DNA from: Brachynemurus nebulosus
Lineage: Eukaryota > Arthropoda > Insecta > Neuroptera > Myrmeleontidae
DNA length: 64,000 bases
Reading direction: 5' to 3'
Assembly: GCA_035578155.1 (NCBI GenBank)
Contig: JAPWDM010000001.1
Coordinates: 171,279,498-171,343,497, forward strand
Each line of letters begins with the position of its first letter. Positions within the stretch are counted from its first letter, which is position 1. The notes under the pieces were generated by a model. It had not been told where the DNA came from and did not search any database. It saw only the letters and a program-made list of their open reading frames with translations. The position numbers and the translations under genes are program-made. Positions 9,960-21,240 of the stretch are shown here, piece by piece.

Positions 9960-10119
9960 ATGAAAATGATGAGTTTCGTATTAGTTCGTGTTAAGGGCGC
10001 AGTCGGAAATCATCTGTACATTAAGAGAGCCGCGGGTCTAAAAAATTTAGAAACGCCTGCATTAACGTATAACGGATTTCGAATGTACCGGCCAAATTGT
10101 AAAAGCCTTTGCATCTTAG
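9960..10119 (+). CDS. Possible coding exon, unrecognised
   Basis: An ATG at 9960 opens M-K-M-M-S-F-V-L-V-R-V-K-G-A-V-G-N-H-L-Y and continues through A-A-G-L-K-N-L-E-T-P-A-L-T-Y-N-G-F-R-M-Y to a possible donor (TTAG|GTACAT) at 10119/10120. The frame uses GC-rich codons unlike its surroundings. It could be a first exon or a relic, and no family is recognised. Confidence 0.25.
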
Positions 10120-10179
10120 GTACATATGAAGTAAAACGTCATGTATACACAATACACATATACATGCAATTTTAATGAA

Positions 10180-11159
10180 ATAATATTTTGAATGCAGTAA
10201 CTTCTAAGCTTTCATAGAAGTACATATTTTTATTACTGCAATTTGATCAATATTATCAAAATTGTATCTACTATGAGCATTGAAACTATTCAAGTATAAG
10301 TATTACGTATAAAAACAAAGTCTAGACGCCACTATTTGGCGCCTTTAAAGATACAATAACATTAATAATTGAAAAATTCTGGAAAAATGTATCTACTTAC
10401 ATAACAGAGTAAGTAAAGTTCTCTCTTAATTGTGATATATGACTTTTGTTGATTTCTTTTGCTATTTTATAACTTGTCCGATATAGTTAACCAGAATACT
10501 GCCGTCAGATAAAGTGAGAACCTTACTACTAGTGAGCACCTTACACAAATTGTTTTCTAATTTCAAAGCTGTAAGAAATCATATGGTGAACTTAAAAGGA
10601 TAATTCTGTATAAGGCAGTACCAGTTAACTGATGGAAAAATTGTAGATATAATTCAAGCACATTAATTAGATGGATACAATAGTCACTCATGTTCTACAA
10701 CGGACTACTGTGCGACAGAGTAAAAAATATCATGAAATGGATGAAATGTACCTGATTTATTCACTTGCACAATGACTAAGTATACACTATGACCATCATT
10801 GTGCAAAAGAATTAAAAAATATTCGCAAAGAATTTCTTCGTATAATGTTTCCGGAACTTGATTTTTAAAATTTTGAAAAACAATTAATTTTTCTTATAAC
10901 TATTGAGAAATTTTAAACAGAATTTTGTTGAAAATATCAGCATAACCAATAAAATTTTAAAAAACAATACCCAGTAAAAATATTAACAAAATATAGCTTA
11001 TCAAATTTTTGAAAATTTATATTTTAGTAATTACTTGTATTTGGAAATCGATTGTTAAAATTTCAAGCATTTCAAACAAACACAATTATTTTTATCGCTT
11101 CAATAACACTGTTTTAGCAATAGAAAATAATACTGAATTCTAAGAAACATATAAAAATA
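10180..11159. other. No recognisable gene
   Basis: AT-rich sequence with no coding-like frame or repeat match. Confidence 0.6.
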
Positions 11160-11540
11160 CGTCAATATTTGAGCTACGCGACGTTGGCGGCTCGAAAATT
11201 TTCTTTTCTTTTTTAAATCAACTTCTAAATTAACGTGTGATAGCTTAAAAAATTCCCTTTAAATGCCCTTTCCGAATATAAAATTGCCTTAGCTGTATCT
11301 TTTAGCAAAAATAAGTTATCATTATATATAAACATTTTGACATATAAATTAGCATTAAAACAATAAAAAAAGTTTTTTTTTTTTCATCAAAATATTTTTT
11401 CCTAATATTTTTAAATTTACTCCATCGAAGGGCGAAATTCTTTTTTGATTTAATTATATAATTAGAGAGAAAAAAATTAAAAATATTAAAAAAATTTTCG
11501 AGGCGCTAGCTTCACTTAGCTCAATATTTGAAATTGACGT
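11160..11540. mobile_element. Foldback MITE-like element (family W)
   Basis: The left arm CGTCAATATTTGAGCTACGC with GGCGGCTCGAAAATTTTC is matched, inverted, by GAAAATTTTTTTAAT-side sequence with CGAGGCGCTAGC and GAGCTCAATATTTG-type sequence at 11495-11540. Arms are ~45 bp and diverged; the target duplication is not clear. Confidence 0.5.
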
Positions 11541-12184
11541 TCAAAATTTTAAGGAATTTATGAGAATTTACCTCAAGTTTAATGATAAATAACCTTATAT
11601 ATATTATATTTGTTGTATTGAACTATAATTGGTTATGTTAAATTATCGAAAATATAGGAATTACCGTCTGTCGATTTGTACAGGCGATCTTAGTCGTTTA
11701 TTAGTGAAATTTTTCGTTATCTATTGGGAATATGGTTGCCACTAACTTTAAAATAAATTATTGTATTTCGAGTAAATGTAGGTACCTTAAATTTTATAAA
11801 GAAAATAAAGTATGCTAAAATACTTTATTTTATACAGTTATGTTGAATTTTATTAATTTATTCTTCTTTTAAGTTCTGGAAATTTTTAGAAAAACGGTTC
11901 ATATAAAAATATTTTGTTACCACTCGATACACGTTGACGGTCTTGACGGTGAATGATCTTATAAGGATTTCGTTTTCCTTTTTAATGTACAGAATCCGAA
12001 AAACGAAAAAATATTGCTGTTAATTTGATACCCGAATAACAGAAAGTTCATATTCTCTTGTACTTTCATAATCCATTAACTGTAAAGTGTACGTAGTTTC
12101 GAAGGTTTGCATGTGGAAAGGAAAAGGTTACTTTAGAAATTTTCGAAGGAAACAAATATCATTGAAATATTTAAAAACTACATA
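11541..12184. other. No recognisable gene
   Basis: AT-rich sequence. A segment near 11725-11840 resembles 4680-4785 (GCTAAAATACTTTATTTT), suggesting an old dispersed repeat. Confidence 0.6.
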
Positions 12185-12186
12185 TA

Positions 12187-12338
12187 ACGTAAAAGCCCCT
12201 ATACTCGAACGCGCTTCAATACTCGAACAATTTTGATATTTATCGGTTTCTTTCAGAAATAACTTCATTAAAATATACACATAAAATATCCAAACTGTTC
12301 GAGTATTGAATCGCGTTCGAGAATAGGGGCTTTTACCC
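12187..12338. mobile_element. MITE family G, short copy
   Basis: Termini GTAAAAGCCCCTATACTCG and CGAGAATAGGGGCTTTTACCC form an inverted repeat flanked by TA. The inner arms (TCAATACTCGAACA) also pair. It shares the interior CTTTCAGAAATAACTTCATT with the 1.1-kb copy at 51994. Confidence 0.8.
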
Positions 12339-12657
12339 TACATACTGGTAAGAGCAATAAAAAACATCTAGGGAATTAACACGTAGGAACGCGTACTTTT
12401 TTTTAGTTGAGTGTACTTTATTTTTTTTGGTCAATAAACATATTTGTAAATAAACAAATATTTGACTTTCTATGTTTAAAGCGAAAACAAATAAAGTTAG
12501 TTACTCATGCCATATTAAAATAAAAATGAAACATGCATATCTATTGTTATCATTTAGATAATTCCTCAGCCAGATCGTGTAATTAAAAGTTTTATCTATA
12601 AAATTTTCATTATAATTAAAAATTGTTAAAACTTAAAAAAATCGCTACATTAATTAA

Positions 12658-12843
12658 CTGAAACACTTTCATTGCCAAGCTTTCTAGCTTGGCAATGAAA
12701 GTGTTTCAGGTAATTTAGTGTGTTTCAGTTAAAAAATTTTACGTTAAATAAGTAGGTTCTTATATTTGTCACGCGATATCGCGTGATTGGACATATAGTA
12801 AAATAACCGTTTCACGCGATATTGCGTGATCGGCAATGAACGT
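12658..12843. mobile_element. TTAA-flanked MITE family T, copy 2
   Basis: TTAA lies at 12654-12657 and 12844-12847. The left end contains a perfect hairpin (CACTTTCATTGCCAAGC / GCTTGGCAATGAAAGTG), and the right end has GGCAATGAACG. Two GCGATATCGCGT-type dyads recur as in copy 1. Confidence 0.75.
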
Positions 12844-12847
12844 TTAA

Positions 12848-13814
12848 GATATAATTTGCCTACACCAAGGAGTGAGAACACCAAGGAATATCTTTTATCG
12901 TTTACTCTAGAGTCTAGAAGGTTTTCGTGGCGAAAATTATTAATGTACCTATTCATATTATATGTATATAGAATAAAACCAGTATAAGAGCAGGATTTAA
13001 TATGTATACCCAGTATAATTAAATTAAACTTGTAAGTCTTTCTACGGTCATTACTCTAGAATTTACTTGTGGTTAAACAAAAAACGAAACTTTTAACTTT
13101 AGCTCTTGTTATCTTTGAAAATAATGATGTTACAACAAATGGAAAACTATCCTCAAGAAGGAAGTTAAAAATTTGTATCAATTAAGTGCAGAAAAATCAA
13201 AAATTTCCCTTTTGATCCTTGGAAGATGTACAATTTGTCAAACAGCTTAGAATTTTTTTCGCATGTCTTTATCAAAAATAAAAAGTCGGAGTAAAAAAAT
13301 CATAAAATATAGATCTTTTTAAAATTCTTAATGTTTCTTTAATTTTTTTGATGAATACATTATAAAGAGCCATTTATTCCGTTTTAATTTTGTCCCTTAA
13401 CTAGGAAGGATACCTTTAAGGTTTATCAAAATTAGAAGTTTTTGACAGTCAGCTTTTCATAATTCTCTCAGGATGACCTATAGCTTTCGAAAAACGTGTT
13501 TCTATGGGTCATGAAAATATTCAGAATCGCCACCTTTACAGCATATTTTAAGAACAAGGAAATTTGAGTTAAGGCAGCTTTATTCGTCATAATTTATTGC
13601 CTCAACCACTTATTAAATTAAAACTACATTTTCATTTGTTAAATGTCCTTTTTGTAATCGAATTCTATAGATTTATTTTTTATTACGTTACATTCTTGTA
13701 CACTGTACGCTTTTTGTCCAAAACCAATATCTACTTTATTTATATTGTTCAGAAATTACTTGAGTTTGGACGGTACGATTCAAGTAGTACAATAAAATCT
13801 AACTGCGGGCAACG
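12848..13814. other. No recognisable gene
   Basis: AT-rich sequence. The open frame at 13597-13842 is hydrophobic and A/T-driven and looks like chance. Confidence 0.6.
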
Positions 13815-13822
13815 GTGCGAAT

Positions 13823-14159
13823 TAGTGGTGTCGGATGATTAATCGATTAATCGGTTTAATCGACTAATTTTGTTTACATTTGATCATTTTTTTTTCGACT
13901 ATTTTACCCTCGATTAAATGACTAAAATGATTAATTTTTTTTAAATGACTAAAAACGACTAATTTAATACTTTTTCTGTATTATTTATTGAACTCCAAAA
14001 AAAAGAAAACTAGGAAATTATTCATTTGTGATTTGTAATTAACACATTGTGATATGTCTGTGATTGTGATTGTTGATATTTTCGGCTAATGACTAATTTT
14101 GTCTGAAAAACAACTTTAGTCGATTAATCAACTAATTGCTCCTCTGCTCGACATCACTA
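13823..14159. mobile_element. hAT MITE (family U) with 8-bp target duplication
   Basis: Termini TAGTGGTGTCG and CGACATCACTA are inverted repeats. The flanks GTGCGAAT (13815-13822) and GTTCGAAT (14160-14167) form an 8-bp target duplication with one mismatch, typical of hAT. The interior is rich in CGATTAATC/GACTAAT repeats. No transposase. Confidence 0.85.
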
Positions 14160-14167
14160 GTTCGAAT

Positions 14168-14794
14168 GACCAACTTAGTCTGACTGATATGCATGTCATT
14201 TCATTTATGTGATACAGATAAAACCCACAACGGAAATTTTCGGATAAATATGATTCATACAGTAAGTGGTGGTTACTTATTCTTGGTATTTTTGAAAATA
14301 CAATATGTAATTGGTTTAAGTTGGAAATTGTTTCTCATGTCCATTAAATAATTAATTAATATGTAAACAAATGCGTTTATAATTGTAACAAATTACTTTT
14401 TAATTACTTGACTATATATCGGGTGTGTGTACCTGACTATTGAATTTTTATTTATAGTGTGTTATAATCGTATGCATATTTAATTAGCTGTTAAGTACGT
14501 CAATTAGATGTATATTTAATGGAATATATTATGCCTATGTACATAGGGTTTGTTATATATAGACATTTAATTAATTAACAAATTAATTAATAATACTATT
14601 GTTTTTAGTAAAATACACATTGTGAGTATCCTTTGCAACAAAAATACCAGATTCCATCAGAAATATATAGGTACTAATAAAACAAAAAATTAAAGCGACA
14701 CGGCGCCAAGAATTTTGAAATATTTGCCTTTTTTCTCAGTTTGAGAATGATTTTGAAAAGGGCATTTTAAAGTAAATAATAAAATAAATATTTT
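14168..14794. other. No recognisable gene
   Basis: AT-rich sequence without coding or repeat signal that I can support. Confidence 0.6.
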
Positions 14795-14950
14795 ACTAAG
14801 CAAAAAATACCACATTTATTTTTTAATTGTGACAACTGTTTCAAGCTTAATAGACCATTTTCAAACAAAGTTTATTTTGTTTGAAAACGAGCTATTAAGC
14901 TTGAATTAATTGTCACAATTAAAAAATAAACGTGGTATTCTTTGCTAGTA
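14795..14950. mobile_element. MITE family A, copy 2
   Basis: Foldback with arms GCAAAAAATACCAC and GTGGTATTCTTTGC around TTTCAAACAAAGTTTATTTT. It has the same order of motifs as 4444-4640 but is diverged. Confidence 0.75.
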
Positions 14951-15306
14951 CACGTGTGCTTCACAATAAGATACCTTCACAAACTGAATACAGAGAAAGA
15001 GATGGAACGTTATTTGTTTATCTTATCACAAGTTCTTTTTTGCTAAAATATAGTGCATACAGTAGTTCCTTTAGATATTTTAATTCAAAATTTTTACACA
15101 TATTTTTACTTTCAAAAATGACATCATTATAATGCAACTTTTTAAATAAAAAAAATACGTACATAATTTATACATCCACATGTAAGATATGTCATATGTA
15201 TATTCTGATTTATTTAAACATTAATTCATAGGATTCTAGTCACATATATACATATTATTTTCAAATCTTAAAATTGTCATATGTTTATGTATTTTTTATA
15301 CAAAAT

Positions 15307-15687
15307 AATGGCTGCGTTTGAGCAGAAAAAATTCTTTAAAGCGCCTTGAAGCAAAATGGCAATTTACTAAGAATAACAAAGCACCAAAAAGCAAAATGTC
15401 GTCGTAGATATTTAAACAAAATAACCTCAATAAGAGTTATTCATAGGAAAATTTGTTATTTCTTTTATATTTTAAACAATATGGAGAACATTATAGGTCA
15501 TATTATTGAAGAATAATCAGAGTAAACAGCAATATGGCAGAATTTTATAATTTTTCCCAGTAAAATTTAAATTTGGTGTAAGACAGAACTACCTGTCACG
15601 TGATTTCTGTCCTGGCAGAAAATTAGTCTGTAATATGAAGCGGCTTAAAGCGCTTAAAGAATTTTTTTCTGCTCGAACACAGCCATT
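15307..15687. mobile_element. MITE (family R), ~36-bp inverted termini
   Basis: AATGGCTGCGTTTGAGCAG with AAAAAATTCTTTAAAGCGC at the left is matched by GCGCTTAAAGAATTTTTTTC and TGCTCGAACACAGCCATT at the right. The short AAAT flanks on both sides are only suggestive of a target duplication. Confidence 0.75.
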
Positions 15688-15973
15688 AAATTAAAATATT
15701 ACATGGGTGTACATTTTGAACACCTATATACGCTTCACTTATAGTAACATAGAAAGAGACTAATCTTTCTTGGTATTACGTTTTGTGAAACATTAGTGTA
15801 TTTATAAATTCCAACTGAAATTTAAATTCGATTTTATGATAACAAACATATAAAAGATTTATCTCCAATTTACTAAAATTCCATCGACAAAAATTTATAT
15901 AAAGTTCGATCAAAAATAAAATTGACTTTTATGGCATTATTAAGAATATCAATTTTTAGGATGCTTTCAAATA

Positions 15974-16377
15974 CAGCAAGGATTCCTTTTATAATACACG
16001 TGCGAGAAAGAAAGGAACATATTTCCTAATCTTTTTAAGAAAGAAAGAAATATATTTTTTATTCCATTTAAGAATGTATAGTACTATGAATGTATAATTT
16101 GTTATACAGGATGTTTCATGTATGAAATATGAAATGTATTTCTAATACGAAATATATTTATTTCTTTATAAAAGTATAAGTTTTTAACTGATTATTAAAT
16201 ATTTTGCACTATAATGACTTGCAAACAATTATCATATACATTGTATTCTATACACATCGAAATCGCAAATCATAGTTATCAATCTGTATATTCTGAATTC
16301 GTATTTACAAAGAGATAGAAAAATAGGTAATTGCATTTCTATCTGATCAGGCTGTATTATAAAAAGAATCCTTGCTG
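15974..16377. mobile_element. MITE (family S), TA-flanked
   Basis: Termini CAGCAAGGATTCCTTTTATA and TATAAAAAGAATCCTTGCTG are near-identical inverted repeats flanked by TA (15972 and 16378), as in Tc1/mariner-type MITEs. A more decayed relative may lie near 54290-54650 (shared GATTATTAA...TTTTACACTAAAATG). Confidence 0.8.
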
Positions 16378-16445
16378 TAATGGAATGAGTATAGAAATAA
16401 TTTAAAATAGAGTTTAGTACTTGTACGGGCAGAAACTTTCTTCAG

Positions 16446-16521
16446 ATGGAGAAAATTATGATCCTTTGGAAACCGATTTACAAGTGACGTTGCAATCTTC
16501 TATCTCCGCCGAAATACAACG
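16446..16521 (+). CDS. Possible short internal exon, unidentified gene
   Basis: A good acceptor (ACTTTCTTCAG) and donor (CG|GTAAAT) bound 76 bp with one clean frame: two bases, then G-E-N-Y-D-P-L-E-T-D-L-Q-V-T-L-Q-S-S-I-S-A-E-I-Q, then two bases. The acidic, non-A/T-driven composition makes it more coding-like than anything nearby. A TTAA-flanked element begins 9 bp downstream. I cannot name the gene or find neighbouring exons. Confidence 0.3.
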
Positions 16522-16530
16522 GTAAATTAA

Positions 16531-16985
16531 CACTTTCAGTCCCATGGCTTCGGCATCCGAAACCAAACAAAACATCCTCAGAGGCCGACCGCGATCAATA
16601 TTTAGAATAATAAAAAAAACACTTAAAAATATTTATAAAAAAGATTTTATATTATTCTAATAAAAATAATTTATTATATACTACGTGCCGGACACGTTTC
16701 ATTTTTTGTACATATAAATATACATAATGTTTTATCATCAAAATATCTAGACCCTTCATCTTTTATTTATAATAATATTTTTATCCACATAATATGTATG
16801 CATGTGTGTGTTGTATGCTTGTATGTATATGTGTGTTACTCATCTTTTGACCTGCATAACACATACATGTTGAATCATTTAGTGTTTTGTGGAATCATTT
16901 TATGTACTTGTTTACATAAAATTTGCTTAAAAATATTGTCGGGTTCCGGGGAAGTTTACTGTGAAAGTGCTCGGGCCTCATAGTG
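16531..16985. mobile_element. Possible TTAA-flanked element related to family T
   Basis: CACTTTCAGTCCC after TTAA (16527-16530) and GGGCCTCATAGTG before TTAA (16986-16989) form a weak inverted pair. The start resembles the CACTTTCATTGCC end of family T. The interior has TGTGTGTTGTATGCTTGTAT-type repeats. The boundaries are suggestive only. Confidence 0.4.
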
Positions 16986-17373
16986 TTAATAAAAACTATG
17001 ATTTTTTTTTTTTTTGATGGACGCGGTATATGAGTATATACGTAACAATATTATTAAAAAACCAATGCCATTTTCACATTATTACGAAACATACCTACAC
17101 AGTTTGTTGAAGAAAAACGGATGAAGATAATTTGTAAGAAAAAAAAATTAACACACAAAGATCACGATACATAAATACACATCTTATTATACATAGTACG
17201 TGAATATAATAGAATTTTTGTTAGTTGTATGACTATTATTGTTCTGATAATTTCAATTACTTAATGAGATGTAACCTTGACAGTAACATGTTAACATGAA
17301 ACACCATTTCAATTCAATAATTAACTAACTATTCATAAAAATAATCTCTCAATTTCGTCAAGATTAAATTAAT

Positions 17374-17477
17374 ATTATTTAAAATCTATTTCGATGGCTT
17401 CATTTGACGACTCCGCCGACTTTTTAAAAATCAAATTTATAGCCATGTCGAGTCATCGAAATAAATTCTAAATAATA
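17374..17477. repeat. Small palindromic repeat
   Basis: ATTATTTAAAATCTATTTCG at the left pairs with CGAAATAAATTCTAAATAAT at the right, with a GATGGCTTCATTTGACGACT centre. Probably a very short MITE. Confidence 0.5.
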
Positions 17478-17543
17478 ATTGACTATCTGAAAAAAAAGAA
17501 AATCGGATTGTAAAATAGTACTAAATTTCTATCTCATAGATTA

Positions 17544-18163
17544 GTACCAGGCCATACGGGAATAGATGGAAATGAGAGAGCAGATGATTTAGCTAAACGA
17601 GGCTCGACTTAACCTTTAATAGGTCCAGAGCCGGCCCTAGGAATATCATTCCAGAAAGTGAGGTGTGCTGTGGATGACTGGGCTAAAAGGCAGCACGCCC
17701 ATCTCTGGGAAGTGTGTAAAACGGCCAGACAGGCCCGAGAGCTTATAGTACTGCCCAGTTTAAAACGGAGAAAGGAATTACTATCTCTAAGCAGGGTACA
17801 GCTGAGCCGGTTAACAGGTATACATACTCACGGGGCACAACGTCCTGAGAAAGCACCTGCATATCATGGAATTAGTGGAAAGTCCTCTCTGCCGAAGGTG
17901 CGGCTTGGAGGACGAATCTTCGTCCCATGTTCTATGCTCTTGTGAAGCATTGTCATCCTTGAGATGCAAGTATCTGGGATCTCCAATACTGAGTTCCGAG
18001 GACATCAGGACTGCAGACTGTAGTGCAATCCTGAGTTTCTATGAGGGACTGGGCACTAGCTAGTCCCTCTTGGATGCCATGGGGTACAATGGGCCCGTAT
18101 TTGGTGGCCTACGTGCAACGGGAGCTCTGAATCCCGACCCACCTACAGCATTCATTTCATTTC
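17544..18163 (+). pseudogene. 5'-truncated LINE, RNase H and zinc-knuckle end (I/R1-like)
   Basis: The first codons give the RNase H segment GHTGIDGNERADDLAKRG, whose H-x-G...N-E-x-A-D block is the last RNase H motif of many LINEs. A linker follows (W-A-K-R-Q-H-A-H-L-W), then an L-S-R-L-T-G / T-G-H-N segment and a C-R-R-C...H-V-L-C-S-C zinc motif, ending at TAG 18060. A TAA interrupts the frame near 17608 and a frameshift lies near 17815. A short (CATTT)-type tail follows. A 13-bp target duplication ATCTCATAGATTA brackets the copy at 17531-17543 and 18164-18176, so this is a target-primed, 5'-truncated insertion. It is dead. Confidence 0.9.
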
Positions 18164-18269
18164 ATCTCATAGATTATATTTTCACGTTCTTGAAATCCTG
18201 GCAATCGTATTAAAAAAAAAGTTGTAGTAAATGTAGTTTCGAGGAAAATACGCTTTTGTTATATAGGGT

Positions 18270-18601
18270 GATAATGAATTTATCGAACACAGAGAAAATA
18301 CAATGGGAAACTTCTTTAAGGATCGCAGTGTGGAATTTTATTTCATTTTTATAATATAAAAATTGTGATAAATACATCTGTAAAAAACTTAATGATGCAA
18401 TAACTTATATTCTTCTGCAATGTACTGATTAAATACTTAAAAACAAACAATAAGTAATTTTATCGATAAATTATCGCAAATTAATGTTTAAATTTCTTAT
18501 TTCCTCTGCCTTTTTATTCACATGATGCATTTTAATGAGCATTTTTTAAAAATTGCATAAAATACCCGCATAAAAAAGACCGCCTTAAAAAGACTTTGCT
18601 G
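18270..18601. mobile_element. Family K element, copy
   Basis: Shares AATGATGCAATAACTTATAT, CAATGTACTGATTAAATAC and the right end AAAGACTTTGCTG followed by TA with the copies at 6.9 and 59-60 kb. The left boundary is approximate. Confidence 0.65.
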
Positions 18602-18906
18602 TATTAACTTTTACAAAGTATTATGGTGGCAACGCTGGAAAATTCTACCGAATACCAGTCAGTTTTATAAGATCTTTAGGCTTATACCTATCAAGAAATT
18701 TGATACTAACATTATACGTTTGAACTTACTGAATTGACCGGATGATATTCTAACAAGTAGAAAACTCATAGTGTATTTGTTTAATAATATAATTATCATA
18801 CAATGTTAAATTACGTCTATTATCACATTACATACATTTTGTATAATGTTAAGTAGTAGGTGCATCCGCTTTACAAAAGATAATACCGACAATATTTACG
18901 TAAGGT

Positions 18907-19996
18907 CACATTACCTACACTTTCTCGGATCGGAAAAAATGACTTTTTAGAAAGTGTTCTATTGGAAAGTATTATACTTTAATAATATTCTTTGAAAACT
19001 TTAGAGAAAAATGCCAAATACTTCTGAAGCTATAGACGATTATAGCGCCAAGTACTAGAATACATATACACTTTGTTAAACCTTAAAACGTATTTTTCTC
19101 ACAACCTTTTTGTCTTCTCCTCTGAATATGTTCTCCTACACAATAATAGCCAATGTTCTCCTACACAATAATAATACTGTGTGAGTTTCTCGAGAGTTGC
19201 CATTTTTATTACAGCCAAACCGTTGATTTAATCGAAAAATTGTTCAAATAAGAGTTGTAGATATAGACGGCGGCAACCGATTGCTATAGTCAGGAGCTTT
19301 ATAGCTCTTATGGTTTTCGAGCTATGATACAAACTTATAGATTTTTAAATGGGACTATATATTAATTTTTCGATAAAACTGATCTAATGCATTAATTAAC
19401 AACATAAATGAGCAAAAAAATTTTTTTACCCAAGTTCATTTTTTTTAATTTTACGTACTTGAGGCTACTTTAACCGATAGTGTTTTTCTTGGTTACATTT
19501 CCATTACATCCAAGAAAAGAACCTTTTCCAGCCCCATTTCTATCATAAAAATTTGGTTGTAATAGAAATGGCAACTCTCAAAAAACTCACATGGTATAAT
19601 AATGGGCTTCCAAAGTTGACGGTTTCATAAATAGCATGTTTTTCCGTACAAAAACCGTTAGAAATTGAGGAAAAAATTGCCCAATCATTTTTATTCTAGT
19701 CTATTCTGTGGCTATTGTTGTACAGAAGGACATATTCAACTTTCTAGACTAACGGATTAAATAATATTGAAGTTATCAGGCACGGCGATTACAAAAATGT
19801 TGTTTTGATAAATTCATATTTAAATTTTGACAATGTGTATAGCCATTAAACTACTTGCCGCTATATAATGGTCTGTAACTTCAAAAGTATTTGGAATATT
19901 TCTCTGAAATTTTCCAGGAATGTTACTGAAATACAATATTTTCAAACAGGAAGGTTTCTAAAAGTCGACTTTTCCGATCTGAGAAAGTGTAATGTG
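18907..19996. mobile_element. Long inverted-repeat element (family Y) hosting a nested MITE
   Basis: Left arm 18907-19050 (ACTTTCTCGGATCGGAAAAA, ATGCCAAATACTTCTGAAGC) is matched, inverted, by 19862-19996 (TTCAAAAGTATTTGGAATAT, GACTTTTCCGATCTGAGAAA). Family F is inserted between the arms. No transposase; class unknown. Confidence 0.7.
19177..19594. mobile_element. MITE family F, copy 1 (TA-flanked)
   Basis: Termini CTGTGTGAGTTTCTCGAGAG and CTCTCAAAAAACTCACATGG are ~45-bp inverted repeats that continue into TTGCCATTTTTATTACA. TA lies on both sides. The copy at 32949 is ~90% alike by eye. Confidence 0.85.
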
Positions 19997-20219
19997 GAGT
20001 TTAAGTGTACTGTTGTTAACTGTTTTTGGGTTGAGTCTACGCCACTTATCTACAATCAGGATCTATGATAAAAACCAAATTGTTAATTAATTTTTTTAAT
20101 CCCAGAAATTTTTTTTATATTCAACAATAATAATTGCTTTTAGCAGAAATATCAAAAATCTTCTGTTTATAATGAGCTAATTACCATAATTTTGGATATA
20201 ATACAGTGAATTACAGTTA

Positions 20220-20573
20220 GTCCAGGAGGAATCGGCGCATGAGTACCAAAAACTATTCCACCTCAACTTTTTTATGAGATCCTCTTCAAAAATTCCACTT
20301 TAAAAATTCATATCTCTAAAAATATTAACTTTATTGTGAAAAGTCATAGGACCTTTTTTATTTGTATTTCAATAAAGAATATAAAAAAAATTTGTCCGGT
20401 TGAAAAATAACAATTTCTTGTAATTGTTTAAACAATTTCGGTTTAAACAATATGGCCCGGGGTTGCCCCATGCATTTATATCATCATTCATCAGTAGGGC
20501 AATTTGAAGAGGATCGCATAAAAAAATTGAAGTGGAATAGTTTTCGGTACTCATGCGCCGATTCCTTCTGGAC
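20220..20573. mobile_element. MITE family E, short copy (TA-flanked)
   Basis: Termini TCCAGGAGGAATCGGCGCAT and ATGCGCCGATTCCTTCTGGA pair over ~45 bp (continuing GAGTACCAAAAACTATTCCA). TA occurs at 20218 and 20574. The interior shares AAAGTCATAGGACCTTTTTT with the 0.9-kb copy at 28761. Confidence 0.85.
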
Positions 20574-20930
20574 TAAGTGGGTTTAATTGTTTCCAAATTC
20601 ACATAAAATTTGGATATGTCTATACTAAATTCAAAATATTAGATAAAAAAATAAAAGATTATATAAGCCATACGAATAGTAAACAAAATTATTTTCTCTA
20701 TTTTTGGATGTGGCTTGCATTTTTGTACCGCATTGTACTATTACACTAATTTCATAAATAAATCAATTTAAACAATTTGTCTTGACCTTAAAATGGCACC
20801 ATTTAATAATTACCAACAAGTTTAATTATCTTTAAAAAGAAAGAAGTTACTTGTACTTAAAAAGACACTATAATTTTGTGAATTGAATAGATGTTTACAA
20901 TTATCAAATTATCATTCAAATGCGAGAAGA

Positions 20931-21240
20931 TTATTTTAGAAACTTTCCTGATATAGGGAACTTAAGCAATAATTCAGAATTGTTTTTGTGAATTTCTATT
21001 GCTTCTAAAATATTTGCTTCGTGTAAAACTGTAACGTTTGTCTCCGGTATGTGTCCTGTGTCTACTAAATGTCTGGCAAAAGCGGAGTCAGATTTTTTAT
21101 TTTTGTACCATCTGAAGTGTTCGGCTCTGCGAGTTTCAAAATTTCTGCCAGTTTGACCGATGTAAAAACTATTACATTCCTGACAATTTAGTTTGTAGAT
21201 GCCCGATGTTTTAAATTTGTCTATTTTTATGTTCCGAACT
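20931..21240 (-). pseudogene. Penelope-like retroelement, GIY-YIG endonuclease end
   Basis: The minus-strand frame reads SGIYKLNCQECNSFYIGQTG, R-N-F-E-T-R-R-A-E-H, then A-F-A-R-H-L-V-D-T-G-H and a stop at 20931. The GIY...C-x-x-C...Y-I-G-Q-T-G-R...R...E-H arrangement is the zinc-containing GIY-YIG endonuclease of Penelope-like elements. The reverse transcriptase is absent and sequence upstream of 21240 folds into a GTTCCGAAC palindrome. It is a 5'-truncated relic. Confidence 0.85.
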
